A DNA stretch of 27,879 bases from an uncultured Campylobacter sp. Its GTDB lineage: Bacteria; Campylobacterota; Campylobacteria; Campylobacterales; Campylobacteraceae. The stretch spans positions 1-27,879 of the forward strand of contig NZ_CALHHX010000022.1 of assembly GCF_938030685.1 (NCBI RefSeq), read 5' to 3'. The notes under the pieces were generated by a model. That model was not told where the DNA came from. It was given only the letters and a program-made list of their open reading frames with translations, and made no database searches. Position 1 is the first letter of the stretch. Every line of letters starts with the position of its first letter. This document shows positions 15,489 through 23,035 of this stretch, piece after piece. Made by a program: the position numbers and the translations under genes.

Positions 15489-16055
15489 ATGGCTTATTCA
15501 ATGGGCGATCTAAAAAAAGGTCTAAAAATCGAGGTGGACGGAATTCCGTTTAAAATCATAGAATATCAGCACGTAAAACCGGGCAAAGGGCCAGCTTTCG
15601 TGCGCGTTAAAATAAAATCTTTCATCGATGGCAAGGTGCTTGAAAAGACCTTCCACGCGGGCGATAAATGCGAGGCGCCGAATCTCGAGGACAAGCAGAT
15701 GCAGTATCTCTACGACGACGGCGAGGCGTGTCAGTTCATGGATACCGATAGTTACGAACAGATCGCGATCAGCGATGAGGACGTGGGCGAGGCGAAAAAA
15801 TGGATGCTTGACGGCATGATGGTGGACATTATGTTTTACAACGGCAAGGCGATCGGCGTCGAGGTTCCGCAGGTGGTGGAGCTTAAGATCGTAGAAACCG
15901 CGCCGAATTTCCGCGGCGATACGCAGGGCAGTAACAAAAAGCCCGCCACGCTTGAAACAGGCGCCGTGGTGCAGATCCCATTTCACGTGCTCGAAGGCGA
16001 GGTCATCCGCGTAGATACCGTCCGCGGCGAGTATATTGAAAAAGCAAACAAATAA
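15489..16055 (+). CDS. efp: Translation elongation factor P
   Basis: A 188-residue translation factor that binds between the P and E sites and relieves ribosome stalling at polyproline stretches. All three beta-barrel domains are present: the KOW-like N-domain with MGDLKKGLKIEVDGIPFKI and the loop HVKPGKGPAFVRVK, the middle domain, and the C-domain ending VRVDTVRGEYIEKANK. The lysine at the loop tip is K33, the position modified in E. coli; no modification enzymes are visible here. The frame is open upstream to 15387, but AAGGAG 6 nt before 15489, the promoter at 15452-15460 and the family length fix this start. Confidence 0.97.
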   Translation: MAYSMGDLKKGLKIEVDGIPFKIIEYQHVKPGKGPAFVRVKIKSFIDGKVLEKTFHAGDKCEAPNLEDKQMQYLYDDGEACQFMDTDSYEQIAISDEDVGEAKKWMLDGMMVDIMFYNGKAIGVEVPQVVELKIVETAPNFRGDTQGSNKKPATLETGAVVQIPFHVLEGEVIRVDTVRGEYIEKANK

Positions 16056-16063
16056 TCCTCATA

Positions 16064-16091
16064 TTTTTGCGAAATTTTAATTTCGCAAAAA
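16064..16091 (+). terminator. efp terminator
   Basis: TTTTTGCGAAA (16064-16074) and TTTCGCAAAAA (16081-16091) form an 11-bp stem with a 6-nt loop, followed by TTCCTCTTTCTTTT. It begins 9 nt after the efp stop. Confidence 0.6.
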
Positions 16092-16281
16092 TTCCTCTTT
16101 CTTTTAAAATTTATAAACTCCGGATGATAAATTTAAACCGCATCGGTTGCGTAAATTTTGATTAAAATGGCTTTTCGAATTTGCCGAAATGTGGGATAAT
16201 TTAGTCTAAATTTTACGCAGCGCTGATTTGGCAAATTCAGAATGGTTTTATGATTAAATTTACGGATATGAAATTTGAGTA

Positions 16282-16322
16282 TAAAAACGCCCGAAAGCAA
16301 ATCTTACGACCCACTTTCGGGC
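16282..16322 (-). terminator. Strong intrinsic terminator of the SelW-like gene
   Basis: On the minus strand GCCCGAAAG (16322-16314) pairs perfectly with CTTTCGGGC (16297-16289) and is followed by GTTTTTAT. It starts 6 nt after the TAG stop at 16329, marking the region upstream as a transcribed unit. Confidence 0.8.
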
Positions 16323-16328
16323 TTTGAG

Positions 16329-16562
16329 CTAGGCTGCAACTTTAATTAGATTTAAAATTTCACCTTCACTTGGGAAACGAGGCTTAGCAAAATCTTTATT
16401 AAAGAAAAGCTTTCTGCCGTCAACTTCTACTAGAAAGTCTCCGCTGCCACCAGGGGCCAACTCGACAACTGCATCCTTATAGACGCTTGTTATTTCATCT
16501 CTCACACGGAGAGCTTGCGGTCTATAAGATCAAGAATTACAATAAGTAATTACAACCTTCAT
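16329..16562 (-). CDS. SelW-like (Rdx family) selenoprotein, Sec encoded by UGA
   Basis: A 77-residue thioredoxin-like redox protein read through one in-frame TGA (16530-16532, codon 11). The N-terminus MKVVITYCNS-U-SYRPQAL has the CxxU motif of the SelT/SelW/SelH/Rdx family right after the first strand. The later parts fit too: a helix, VVELAPGGSGDFLVEVDGRK (second strand and hairpin) and FPSEGEILNLI. It is complete, with AAGGA at 16569-16573, ATG at 16562, TAG at 16329-16331, and a terminator just after. Codon structure and sequence stay gene-like on both sides of the TGA, which argues against a pseudogene. A SECIS-like hairpin follows the TGA. The usual role is thiol or selenol redox chemistry with an unknown partner. 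It needs SelA/SelB/SelC/SelD, none in this window. Confidence 0.88.
16481..16523 (-). promoter_or_regulatory. SECIS-like hairpin of the selenoprotein mRNA
   Basis: On the minus-strand message CUCUC (16513-16509) pairs with GAGAG (16503-16499) around the loop CGUGU. The loop's second base is a G, 23 nt after the UGA. A lower stem AGAC-C-GC (16523-16517) can pair with GCGUCU (16486-16481) with one bulge. A G among the first two loop bases, at 16-37 nt from the UGA, is what the bacterial SECIS model requires. Not folded by computer. Confidence 0.65.
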
Positions 16563-16589
16563 CTTTATTCCTTTCTAAAAAAGTGCCAC

Positions 16590-16595
16590 ATTGTA
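16590..16595 (-). promoter_or_regulatory. Candidate -10 box of the SelW-like gene
   Basis: TACAAT on the minus strand, 27 nt before the start codon with AAGGA in between. One hexamer only; tentative. Confidence 0.35.
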
Positions 16596-16713
16596 GCCAA
16601 ACTAGCTTAAATTTTAATATAAAGGCTCAATTTCGCGCGCCTCAGTATTTAAAATTTACGAGCGAAATTTCGCCGTTTGCAAAGCCCTAAATTTCACTGC
16701 TGCGGGCTCAAGG

Positions 16714-17424
16714 CTAGTCTTCAAATTTTAAAATTTCATCGTAGCAGAGATAAAAATCGCAGCCGTGCGCATGGAATTTCTTATCGCCGTGAAAGTGTCC
16801 GAAATACCACCGCTCAGGCCTTACGAGCTCAAAGATCCTCTCTAAATACTCAGACGTTTTATCGGGGGTACTTTTGCCGCACCAAAGGTATTCTTTTAAA
16901 AATTTCATCGCAAACCACGGCGCCGTATGGCTCAGCACCGCATCGATCCGTCCGCCCGCAGCGATGAAATCGCGCGCATTTCGCATCGCGCAAGCAAACT
17001 CCTCCTCGCTCGGAATCTCGCGCGCCCACCAGCTAAGCCCCGGTATCCGATGCGCCTTATCGACGCTAAGCGCACCGCCGAAGCACAAAAAATGTCGCCC
17101 CGCAATCTCGTAAATTTCGCCGCGCCGCAGCCAAAAAATATTCTCGCCGCCCACGCTCACGGTGCCGCCGAATTTCCGCTCGCGCGGCAGCTCATCCAAC
17201 ATATCGAAATTTTCATGGTTGCCGTCTATGAAAAGAAGCGTGGCGGGGAAATATCTTTCTATATTTTTGCGCGCCATGAACTCATCTATCCGCTCGCTCC
17301 AAAACAGCCCAAAATCTCCGAGCACGATGACGAAATCATCGGCACTAAGCCCGCCCGCAAAGGCCTTGTTTGTTATTTTGCCGATCTCGTTTATTCCGTG
17401 CGTATCGCCGCAAAGATATATCAT
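16714..17424 (-). CDS. Calcineurin-like metallophosphoesterase
   Basis: A 236-residue cytoplasmic phosphoesterase. The metal-binding motifs appear in order: GDTHG (residues 6-10), GDFG, GNHEN, SHTAP and GHFHGD near the C-terminus, which is the full set for a two-metal centre. There is no signal peptide or membrane segment. AAAGGAGAGG before the ATG fixes the start. It is flanked by spacers on both sides, so probably transcribed alone. The substrate is unknown; members of this family cleave phosphodiesters or phosphomonoesters of nucleotides, proteins or lipids, and nothing nearby narrows that. Confidence 0.9.
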   Translation of the reverse strand: MIYLCGDTHGINEIGKITNKAFAGGLSADDFVIVLGDFGLFWSERIDEFMARKNIERYFPATLLFIDGNHENFDMLDELPRERKFGGTVSVGGENIFWLRRGEIYEIAGRHFLCFGGALSVDKAHRIPGLSWWAREIPSEEEFACAMRNARDFIAAGGRIDAVLSHTAPWFAMKFLKEYLWCGKSTPDKTSEYLERIFELVRPERWYFGHFHGDKKFHAHGCDFYLCYDEILKFED

Positions 17425-17787
17425 CTGCCTCTCCTTTTTTTGCTTTCTTAAATTTAGCTCGCCGCGCTTTGTCGCAGCCCGTGCGAATGGAATTTTAAGC
17501 GCTAAATTTTACGCAGCGCACACTGCACAGACCTTTCGCCCCTAGCCGTAACCACATAAATTTAATCCAAATTAAAAGCGTAAATTTAGGCGACGTATTT
17601 TAAAAGCACAGGCATCAAGCCTATCGACGCGTAAATTTAAAGCCGCAGCTTCTGATTTAAATTTCGCGGCGCAGATCTAAGCGGCGAAATCCAAGTAGGC
17701 GCAGCTTTGCTTACTGCCGCTAAATTTTAAATTTAGCGACGAACTTTGTAAATTTTACGGCGAGCCGCATAAATTTAAAGATTAATT
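17425..17787. other. 363-bp spacer rich in AAATTT hexamers
   Basis: No gene-like frame. It contains the ribosome site of the metallophosphoesterase gene at its left end and many AAATTT/AAATTTT hexamers. AGCGGC (17680-17685) and GCCGCT (17716-17721) are a weak 6-bp inverted repeat. No convincing terminator for the gene ending at 17788 was found. Confidence 0.4.
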
Positions 17788-18846
17788 TTAAAGCCTGCCG
17801 CGCAATTTCATCGCCAGCGCTGCGCCGATTTTTTCATAGCCCTCTTTTTGCAAATGGATTTCGTCAGGACGGATCAGCCCGCGCTCGCGCCAGCCGCGCC
17901 AGCCACCATCCTCGTCCATAAGACCGGCTATGTCGTAAAACATCGCCCCTTCGTCTCGCGCTAGATGCGCTAGCACCTCCGCAGCGCGTGAGGCGTTTGG
18001 CACTTTAGGGCTTCGCGGCGGCGCTACGAGCAGGATTTTTACGCCCGGGCTCGCGGAGTGGACGCTACGGATAAGTCCGCGGATGCTCTGATAAAATTTT
18101 TGCTCGTCAAATTTCGGATCCATCGCATCGTTTGTGCCGTAAGCAATGACTACGAGATCGTATCTAAGTCCCGAAAAATCCCTACCAAAGGCATCTGCAC
18201 CCCATTTTTCGTAGAGGTTGCTAAACGCGCCGTTGCTCGCGCAAGAGTCTGCGAAGCGCGCGTTTTTGCGGTAAATTTTATATCCTCCAAGTTCTGCTCC
18301 GTCACGCAGCGATCGAATTTCGATCGGAAATCTAAGTCGCAGCTTAGAATACTCCCATTTCTGCGGCACTTCTTGCGAAATATACGCGCTTAGCCCACTT
18401 GCATCGCGCACGCGAAAAATCTCGCCGCCCTGATCCGATTTATGCAAAATTTCGACGTAAAAATCGCCGCTAAGCTGCTTTAGCTCCAGTCGCACATTAG
18501 CGCCCTTTTTGCCGGTAGCGATCACTCCGCATAGTGGGAAATCGGGGTCTTGCTCGGTGCGGGATGAGATCACATTAAAGCCGCTTTGCTTGAATTCTAT
18601 ATTTTCGCTTTTGTGATATTTAGGCATCATTGCAGGCACGAAGCCGACGCTGTTTTGCACGAAAAAACCATGTCTGAAAGCATCTATCAGCGCGTCGCTT
18701 CCTAAGTGCGAATCGCCAAAAAATTTCACTCCAAAGCCCGCAGAGCTTTTTGCGTTTGCGGAATTTATGCCGCGGACGCCTGCGTTTGCCGCGCATCCAC
18801 CTAATAATGCGGCAAATAAAATGACCATAAACTTACTCAACTTCAA
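17788..18846 (-). CDS. SGNH hydrolase lipoprotein, likely O-acetylpeptidoglycan esterase (Ape1-like)
   Basis: A 352-residue predicted lipoprotein (lipobox LGGC, C18) of the SGNH/GDSL esterase class. Block I is FFGDSHLGSD with nucleophile Ser46, block III is GTND (237-240), and block V is DEIH with D328 and H331. About 190 residues lie between blocks I and III, and much of that is beta-rich (VRLELKQLSGDFYVEIL and onwards), which fits the carbohydrate-binding module built into Ape1 of Neisseria and Campylobacter. Ape1 removes O-acetyl groups from MurNAc so that lytic enzymes can act. The gene overlaps the upstream SGNH gene by 14 nt in an MBOAT operon, which supports this role. It could instead be the acetyl-transferring PatB partner. 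Confidence 0.75.
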   Translation of the reverse strand: MKLSKFMVILFAALLGGCAANAGVRGINSANAKSSAGFGVKFFGDSHLGSDALIDAFRHGFFVQNSVGFVPAMMPKYHKSENIEFKQSGFNVISSRTEQDPDFPLCGVIATGKKGANVRLELKQLSGDFYVEILHKSDQGGEIFRVRDASGLSAYISQEVPQKWEYSKLRLRFPIEIRSLRDGAELGGYKIYRKNARFADSCASNGAFSNLYEKWGADAFGRDFSGLRYDLVVIAYGTNDAMDPKFDEQKFYQSIRGLIRSVHSASPGVKILLVAPPRSPKVPNASRAAEVLAHLARDEGAMFYDIAGLMDEDGGWRGWRERGLIRPDEIHLQKEGYEKIGAALAMKLRGRL

Positions 18847-20143
18847 TCCTTGATAAAATTTCTTTCGCTACCGCTTCGCAACCCTCTTTGCTCATATGAA
18901 TGCCGTCGTCTTGGCGCACGCGCACGAGCTTGGAGCCGCTTTGCAGATAGGTTTTATAGGCGCCTTTTTCGCACACCAGCGGGGTTGTTTGCATAAAATA
19001 CCCGCCAAGCGCCATACTAGCGTCGGCATATATTTGATTTAGCAGCTGCGTTTTCTCCTCAAAATCCGGCTTTTGCATACACGGCATCGCTAGCCACAGC
19101 ACTCCCGCGCCGTGCGAGTGCGCCGTATCGTATATCTCGCGCACCCTTGAGGCGTAAAACTCCCGCCAGCGCGGCGTTTTGATGCCATAAGTTTTACCCC
19201 CTGCGCGGTACTCCCACACATCGTTAGCTCCTAGAAGCACGACTACGAGCTTAACGCCGCCATTCTCTCTAAGCGCGGTATCGAGCGTCTTTTGCCAGTC
19301 AAAGGATTTCTTACTCGCAAGCCCCGTAGATTGCTTGCTAAGATCAATCACCCTCAGGCTTCGCTTCGGGAAAAATTTCTTAGCGTTCATCCCCACGTAT
19401 TGCATCAGGCTATCGCCCATAAAAAGCACCTCATCGCCTGCATTTAGGCGGATTTTGCCATCGTCGCTAAGCGAAATTTTAGCATCAACCTCCACGGAGC
19501 TTTGCGTCGTTAAATTCTGCTCCAAGGCCTGCGGAACAGGGAGCTGAGAATCGGAATTTTCGCCGCTTTGTAAGGTTGCGCTTGCTGTGACGGTATTTTG
19601 CGACTCAGCGGAGCTGCGCGGCACAGAGCTTGTTGTAGCCAGGCTTTGTGACACGGAATTTTGCGAAGTAGAATTTTGAGGGATGGAATTTTGTGCGTAA
19701 GGCCCCTGCGCAGAATCGCGCGTTTTTAAATGATGCGTAGAATTATTTAAAGAGGAATTCTTCGCGGCATGGGCTTGCGGCTTGCTACCTTGCGACTTAA
19801 CGCTTTGCGAAGTATCGTGATCTCGCACCCTCGTACTTTGCAAAGCTTGATTTTCCGCCATACGATCTTGCGCAGGTTTTTTAAAATTTTTGCTTCCGCT
19901 ATGCGGACTTGCGTCCTCATCCTTGCTAATGTCCTCGCCTTTGATACGCTGCTCAAGCTTATCTGCGCCATTTGCAATCTTTTCGTAGATCTCTCCGCCT
20001 ACGCGAAACGGCGAGTGGCGCAGCCATTCTTCTAGCCCAAAGTCATCGTGAAATCGCTGCTCCAAATAATAAAGCAGCGAGCCTTGCATAAAAAATGCTG
20101 AGAAAAGCAGCGCAAAAAGCAGAGTCGAAACAAACCTAAGCAT
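18833..20143 (-). CDS. DUF459-type SGNH protein with long Ser/Gln/Asn-rich linker (PatB-like)
   Basis: A 436-residue periplasmic protein anchored by one N-terminal helix (about 5-27). Residues 80-215 are low-complexity, rich in Ser, Gln, Asn and Thr, including QNS repeated at 151-163. The catalytic domain has FMGDSLMQYVG (Ser245), LLGANDVWEY (305-308) and DDGIHMSKEG (D413, H416), all residues of an active SGNH fold. The gene begins directly after the MBOAT stop (TAG|ATG) and overlaps the next SGNH gene by 14 nt. By position it is the best candidate for the acetyltransferase (PatB) or an accessory factor receiving acetyl groups from the MBOAT protein. EQNLT at 208-212 is a bacterial N-glycosylation sequon within the linker. 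Confidence 0.78.
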   Translation of the reverse strand: MLRFVSTLLFALLFSAFFMQGSLLYYLEQRFHDDFGLEEWLRHSPFRVGGEIYEKIANGADKLEQRIKGEDISKDEDASPHSGSKNFKKPAQDRMAENQALQSTRVRDHDTSQSVKSQGSKPQAHAAKNSSLNNSTHHLKTRDSAQGPYAQNSIPQNSTSQNSVSQSLATTSSVPRSSAESQNTVTASATLQSGENSDSQLPVPQALEQNLTTQSSVEVDAKISLSDDGKIRLNAGDEVLFMGDSLMQYVGMNAKKFFPKRSLRVIDLSKQSTGLASKKSFDWQKTLDTALRENGGVKLVVVLLGANDVWEYRAGGKTYGIKTPRWREFYASRVREIYDTAHSHGAGVLWLAMPCMQKPDFEEKTQLLNQIYADASMALGGYFMQTTPLVCEKGAYKTYLQSGSKLVRVRQDDGIHMSKEGCEAVAKEILSRIEVE

Positions 20144-21703
20144 CTAAAATCCTGCGTAGATGAAATTTGGAATTCCGCTTGGCATCAGCGCAAAAATCAG
20201 CGTGAAGATCATGCCGAGCACGAGAGCTTTAGGTAAAAACGGCAGCTCGGCAAAAAGCGCGATCAAAGTATCTTTAAGAGCTGAAATTTTAGGATAAACA
20301 AAAATCCCCGCTAAAATCACCGCAAGCACCGCTAGCTCGCTAATATCTCCGAAAACTCGCGCGCGGGTAAAAGCGCTCAAAATCGCCGCCGCATCTGGAA
20401 GGGAATTGGCGAAAAAAATCCAAGCGAAACTTACAAAAACATAGGTGCAAAATAGCGCCAAATGCGGATTTAGCGGCTTTACGCCCACTTTGGCAAGACA
20501 TTTTAAAAACACAAGCGCCACTCCGTGCAAAAGCCCCCAAATCAAAAAATTTAATCCCGCGCCGTGCCAGATGCCTGATAGCGCAAACGCGATTAGCAAA
20601 TTTACGCAGGTGCGCGCAAAGCCATTGCGCGAGCCACCAAGTGGGATATAAATATAATCGCGTATAAACGTGGATAAGCTGATATGCCAGCGATCCCAAA
20701 ACTCGCCTAAATTCTTAGCCGCATAGGGCATATTAAAATTCTGCGGCAGCTTAAAGCCCATCGCAAGCCCAAGCGCCCGCGCCATATCGATAAAGCCGCT
20801 AAAATTCGTATAAAGCACCACGCCATAAAGTAGCAGTGCAGCTAGAATTTGCGCCGCGGAAGACTCTGGTTCGTCGCCGTAAACGCCTGAAATCACATCG
20901 CTATAATACGCGCCCAAATAGCCGCTAATAAGCAGCAGCTTAACTAAGGCAAAAATTATAAGCACATAAATTTCATCGGCATTGCCAAAGTGCTTGAAGC
21001 GATCAAACTGTGGCAGTACTGGCTCTACGCCCTTGGCAGCGCTAGCGCGCCCGATAGGACCCATCACGACGCTAGGAAAAAACGCCAAAAAGCACGCCAA
21101 GCTCAAAAAGTCCTGCTCGCCGCATTCGCGCCTATAAACTGAGACGAAATAGGTGATCGACATAAAAACGTAGTATGAAATTCCAAGCGGAAACGCCACG
21201 CTATCGACGGCACCTAGGTGCAGCGCGGCAAGCACGGCATTGAAAAACTCCCTGACGTAGCCATAATATTTAAAAAACGCGAGGAAAAATAAGCCGCCAG
21301 CAACCGCCGCAAGCATCACTGCGCGTGCCTTCGTAGTGGGTAGTGGGAGCTGCTTCGCTAACCCCGCTTTTTGCACCTGCTTTGCTATGCCAGCTTGTTT
21401 TGTTGCGCTCATCTGCTTGGCTGCTGCTTTACGCGATAGCTTTTTCTTGCGCGAAGACTGCTTTGCGGGCGGTATGGCTTTTGCGACTACGTAATTAGCG
21501 CGCGCGATACACACACCTGCAAAATATACGAAAGCACTATAGGCCGCAAGTACCAGCGCAAAGCGCGGATTTACGGAGCACATAAAGCCGTAGCTTGCCA
21601 GCAGAATCAGGATTTTTTGCGCAAAAATATGATTTTTGAGCGTCCAATAAACGATTAAAAACGCTAAAAAAGCAAGGACAAACTCGGGCGAAAAAAATGT
21701 CAT
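20144..21703 (-). CDS. MBOAT acyltransferase, likely peptidoglycan O-acetylation protein PatA
   Basis: A 519-residue polytopic membrane protein of the AlgI/PatA/DltB class, which passes acetyl groups from cytoplasmic acetyl-CoA to the periplasm. The family core is present: FWDRWHISLSTFIRDYIYIP (about 335-354), GGSRNG, and SGIWHGAGLNFLIWGLLHG with the conserved His380. The partner genes, two SGNH hydrolases directly downstream with no gap, point to peptidoglycan O-acetylation rather than alginate or teichoic acid. A very basic Ala/Gln/Lys-rich insert (about 76-127) between early membrane segments is unusual for the family. The ATG at 21703 lacks a textbook ribosome site (GAAAGATTAA upstream). 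The C-terminus lies just before the next ATG, so translation is probably coupled. Confidence 0.85.
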   Translation of the reverse strand: MTFFSPEFVLAFLAFLIVYWTLKNHIFAQKILILLASYGFMCSVNPRFALVLAAYSAFVYFAGVCIARANYVVAKAIPPAKQSSRKKKLSRKAAAKQMSATKQAGIAKQVQKAGLAKQLPLPTTKARAVMLAAVAGGLFFLAFFKYYGYVREFFNAVLAALHLGAVDSVAFPLGISYYVFMSITYFVSVYRRECGEQDFLSLACFLAFFPSVVMGPIGRASAAKGVEPVLPQFDRFKHFGNADEIYVLIIFALVKLLLISGYLGAYYSDVISGVYGDEPESSAAQILAALLLYGVVLYTNFSGFIDMARALGLAMGFKLPQNFNMPYAAKNLGEFWDRWHISLSTFIRDYIYIPLGGSRNGFARTCVNLLIAFALSGIWHGAGLNFLIWGLLHGVALVFLKCLAKVGVKPLNPHLALFCTYVFVSFAWIFFANSLPDAAAILSAFTRARVFGDISELAVLAVILAGIFVYPKISALKDTLIALFAELPFLPKALVLGMIFTLIFALMPSGIPNFIYAGF

Positions 21704-22931
21704 TTAATCTTTCCAATTTAAATTTTTAAAGCTCTTGCGGGCTTTTAAACACTCGCGGCGTGAGATTTATACGAAGCGAAAAAGCCAAAAACTTTTTTTA
21801 ATCGCTTGCAGCGCAATATTTTATGCGCAGGCACGGCGGTAGTCACGGCGTTGCGTCGCCAAACGCGCTAATAAATTTAGCGTCCAAATCCTTAGATTCA
21901 CGGACAGCTTGCAGCAAGCCCTTGCCACGTGAGCAAAATTCCGCCACAATGGCAAAATTTGAAACGCAAATGAGAGCTCGACGCACGAATAAAATTTTTA
22001 AACGCGCTGAGCGGTTTGCCATCAAATTCTTATAAAACCTCGCAAACGCAGTCTCGCAGGTTCTACCCGCAGGATTTCAAAATAAGCGCCTTTTGGAATT
22101 ATGCCATATAAATTAGGCGCGCGATGCCGCTAAAATCCTACGAAATAAGATGAGCCACTTCATCACAACTATGAGGACTGAAATCCTACAAAGTAAAATT
22201 TTAAAAGCCAAAAATTTTGCAGCGATGATAAAATTCCGCCCGTTAAAATCTATCGCGCGAAATTACTAAGTCAATCTCACGTTAGAGCGCGATAGAAACC
22301 ATCTAAAAGCTGTGCCTTATGAGCCAAAATCATAGCTTTATTTTTACTGCAAATTGCAAAACCTACGCCACCATAAAGTCTCTTTTAAATTTCGGGGCAG
22401 CGTAAATGCGCCTTACGCCAGCCTCGCTCTTTCGCGCAAAACGCAAGTAAAATCAATGAGCTTCGCATCGTAAAATTTCGACTCTAGGCTTAGTTTTAGC
22501 GCGGCGTAAATTCCAGCTCACCAGGCGAAATTAGCCGTAAATTTTCAATACGGCTACATAGATTTGAGTTTGAGCTGAAATTTAACCTAGCAGAGCCGAA
22601 TCTTGCTTCGCAATCCAGCCATTCTAACGAGATAATGTAAATTTTAATTTGCAATTTAAAATTTCTAGCGCAAAGATACCGGCTTTGGCTCGCGTTTTGA
22701 AATTCTAATTTAGCGGCGTAAACAGTTTATAAAGCGCCGCGTAAAATTGCAAATTTCAGCGTTTTTTATTCGGCTGGCGAGGTTTGTGTGCACAAGGGAT
22801 CAATTTGCGAGAATTTAAAATTTTATCGCTTGCCTCGGCTTGCTTGCGGGGGCGATCGCGGTAAAATTTCGCACCGCCCTTTAATGCTCGCTCGAAGTAA
22901 AATTTCGCGTCGCTGTTTTTAAACTCGTGCA

Positions 22932-22967
22932 ATAAAATTTCAGTAGCTTGCTGCCGCGAAATTTTAT
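22932..22967. repeat. Perfect 10-bp inverted repeat
   Basis: ATAAAATTTC (22932-22941) and GAAATTTTAT (22958-22967) flank a 16-nt GC-rich centre. It may be an incidental product of the local hexamer bias, or a hairpin downstream of the lipoprotein gene. Confidence 0.35.
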
Positions 22968-22993
22968 GCTACCGCTCGCTCGCAGGATCTGTC

Positions 22994-23014
22994 CGAGCGC
23001 TGAGCTAGCGCTCG
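22994..23014 (-). terminator. GC-rich hairpin after the lipoprotein gene
   Basis: CGAGCGCT (22994-23001) and AGCGCTCG (23007-23014) form a perfect 8-bp stem with loop GAGCT, about 20 nt past the lipoprotein stop. No T-run follows on the minus strand, so termination would be weak or need Rho. Confidence 0.35.
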
Positions 23015-23035
23015 CGACGCGGCGCAATCGAAACG

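Larger units (their letters stand above)
21704..23035. other. 1.3-kb spacer without a convincing gene
   Basis: The largest gap in the window. Open frames of 60-70 codons on both strands near 21823-22035 overlap each other and lack ribosome sites. Features seen: a near-direct repeat AAATCCTACGAAATAAGAT / AAATCCTACAAAGTAAAAT at 22133 and 22181; many RAATTY hexamers; and GC-rich hairpins at the right end. Nothing resembles a tRNA, IS end or CRISPR. It could hold an unrecognised small RNA or a decayed gene. Confidence 0.4.

Noticed and set aside
16329..16562. Pseudogene caused by a premature TGA
   Set aside because: The TGA sits exactly at the U of a CxxU motif, a SECIS-like hairpin follows at the right distance, and the gene has an intact ribosome site, stop and terminator.
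21823..22035. Small genes on both strands (60 and 70 codons)
   Set aside because: They overlap each other antisense, lack ribosome sites and match no family I recognise.
22030..22080. tRNA-like GGTTCTACC stretch
   Set aside because: No acceptor stem or anticodon arm can be built around it.
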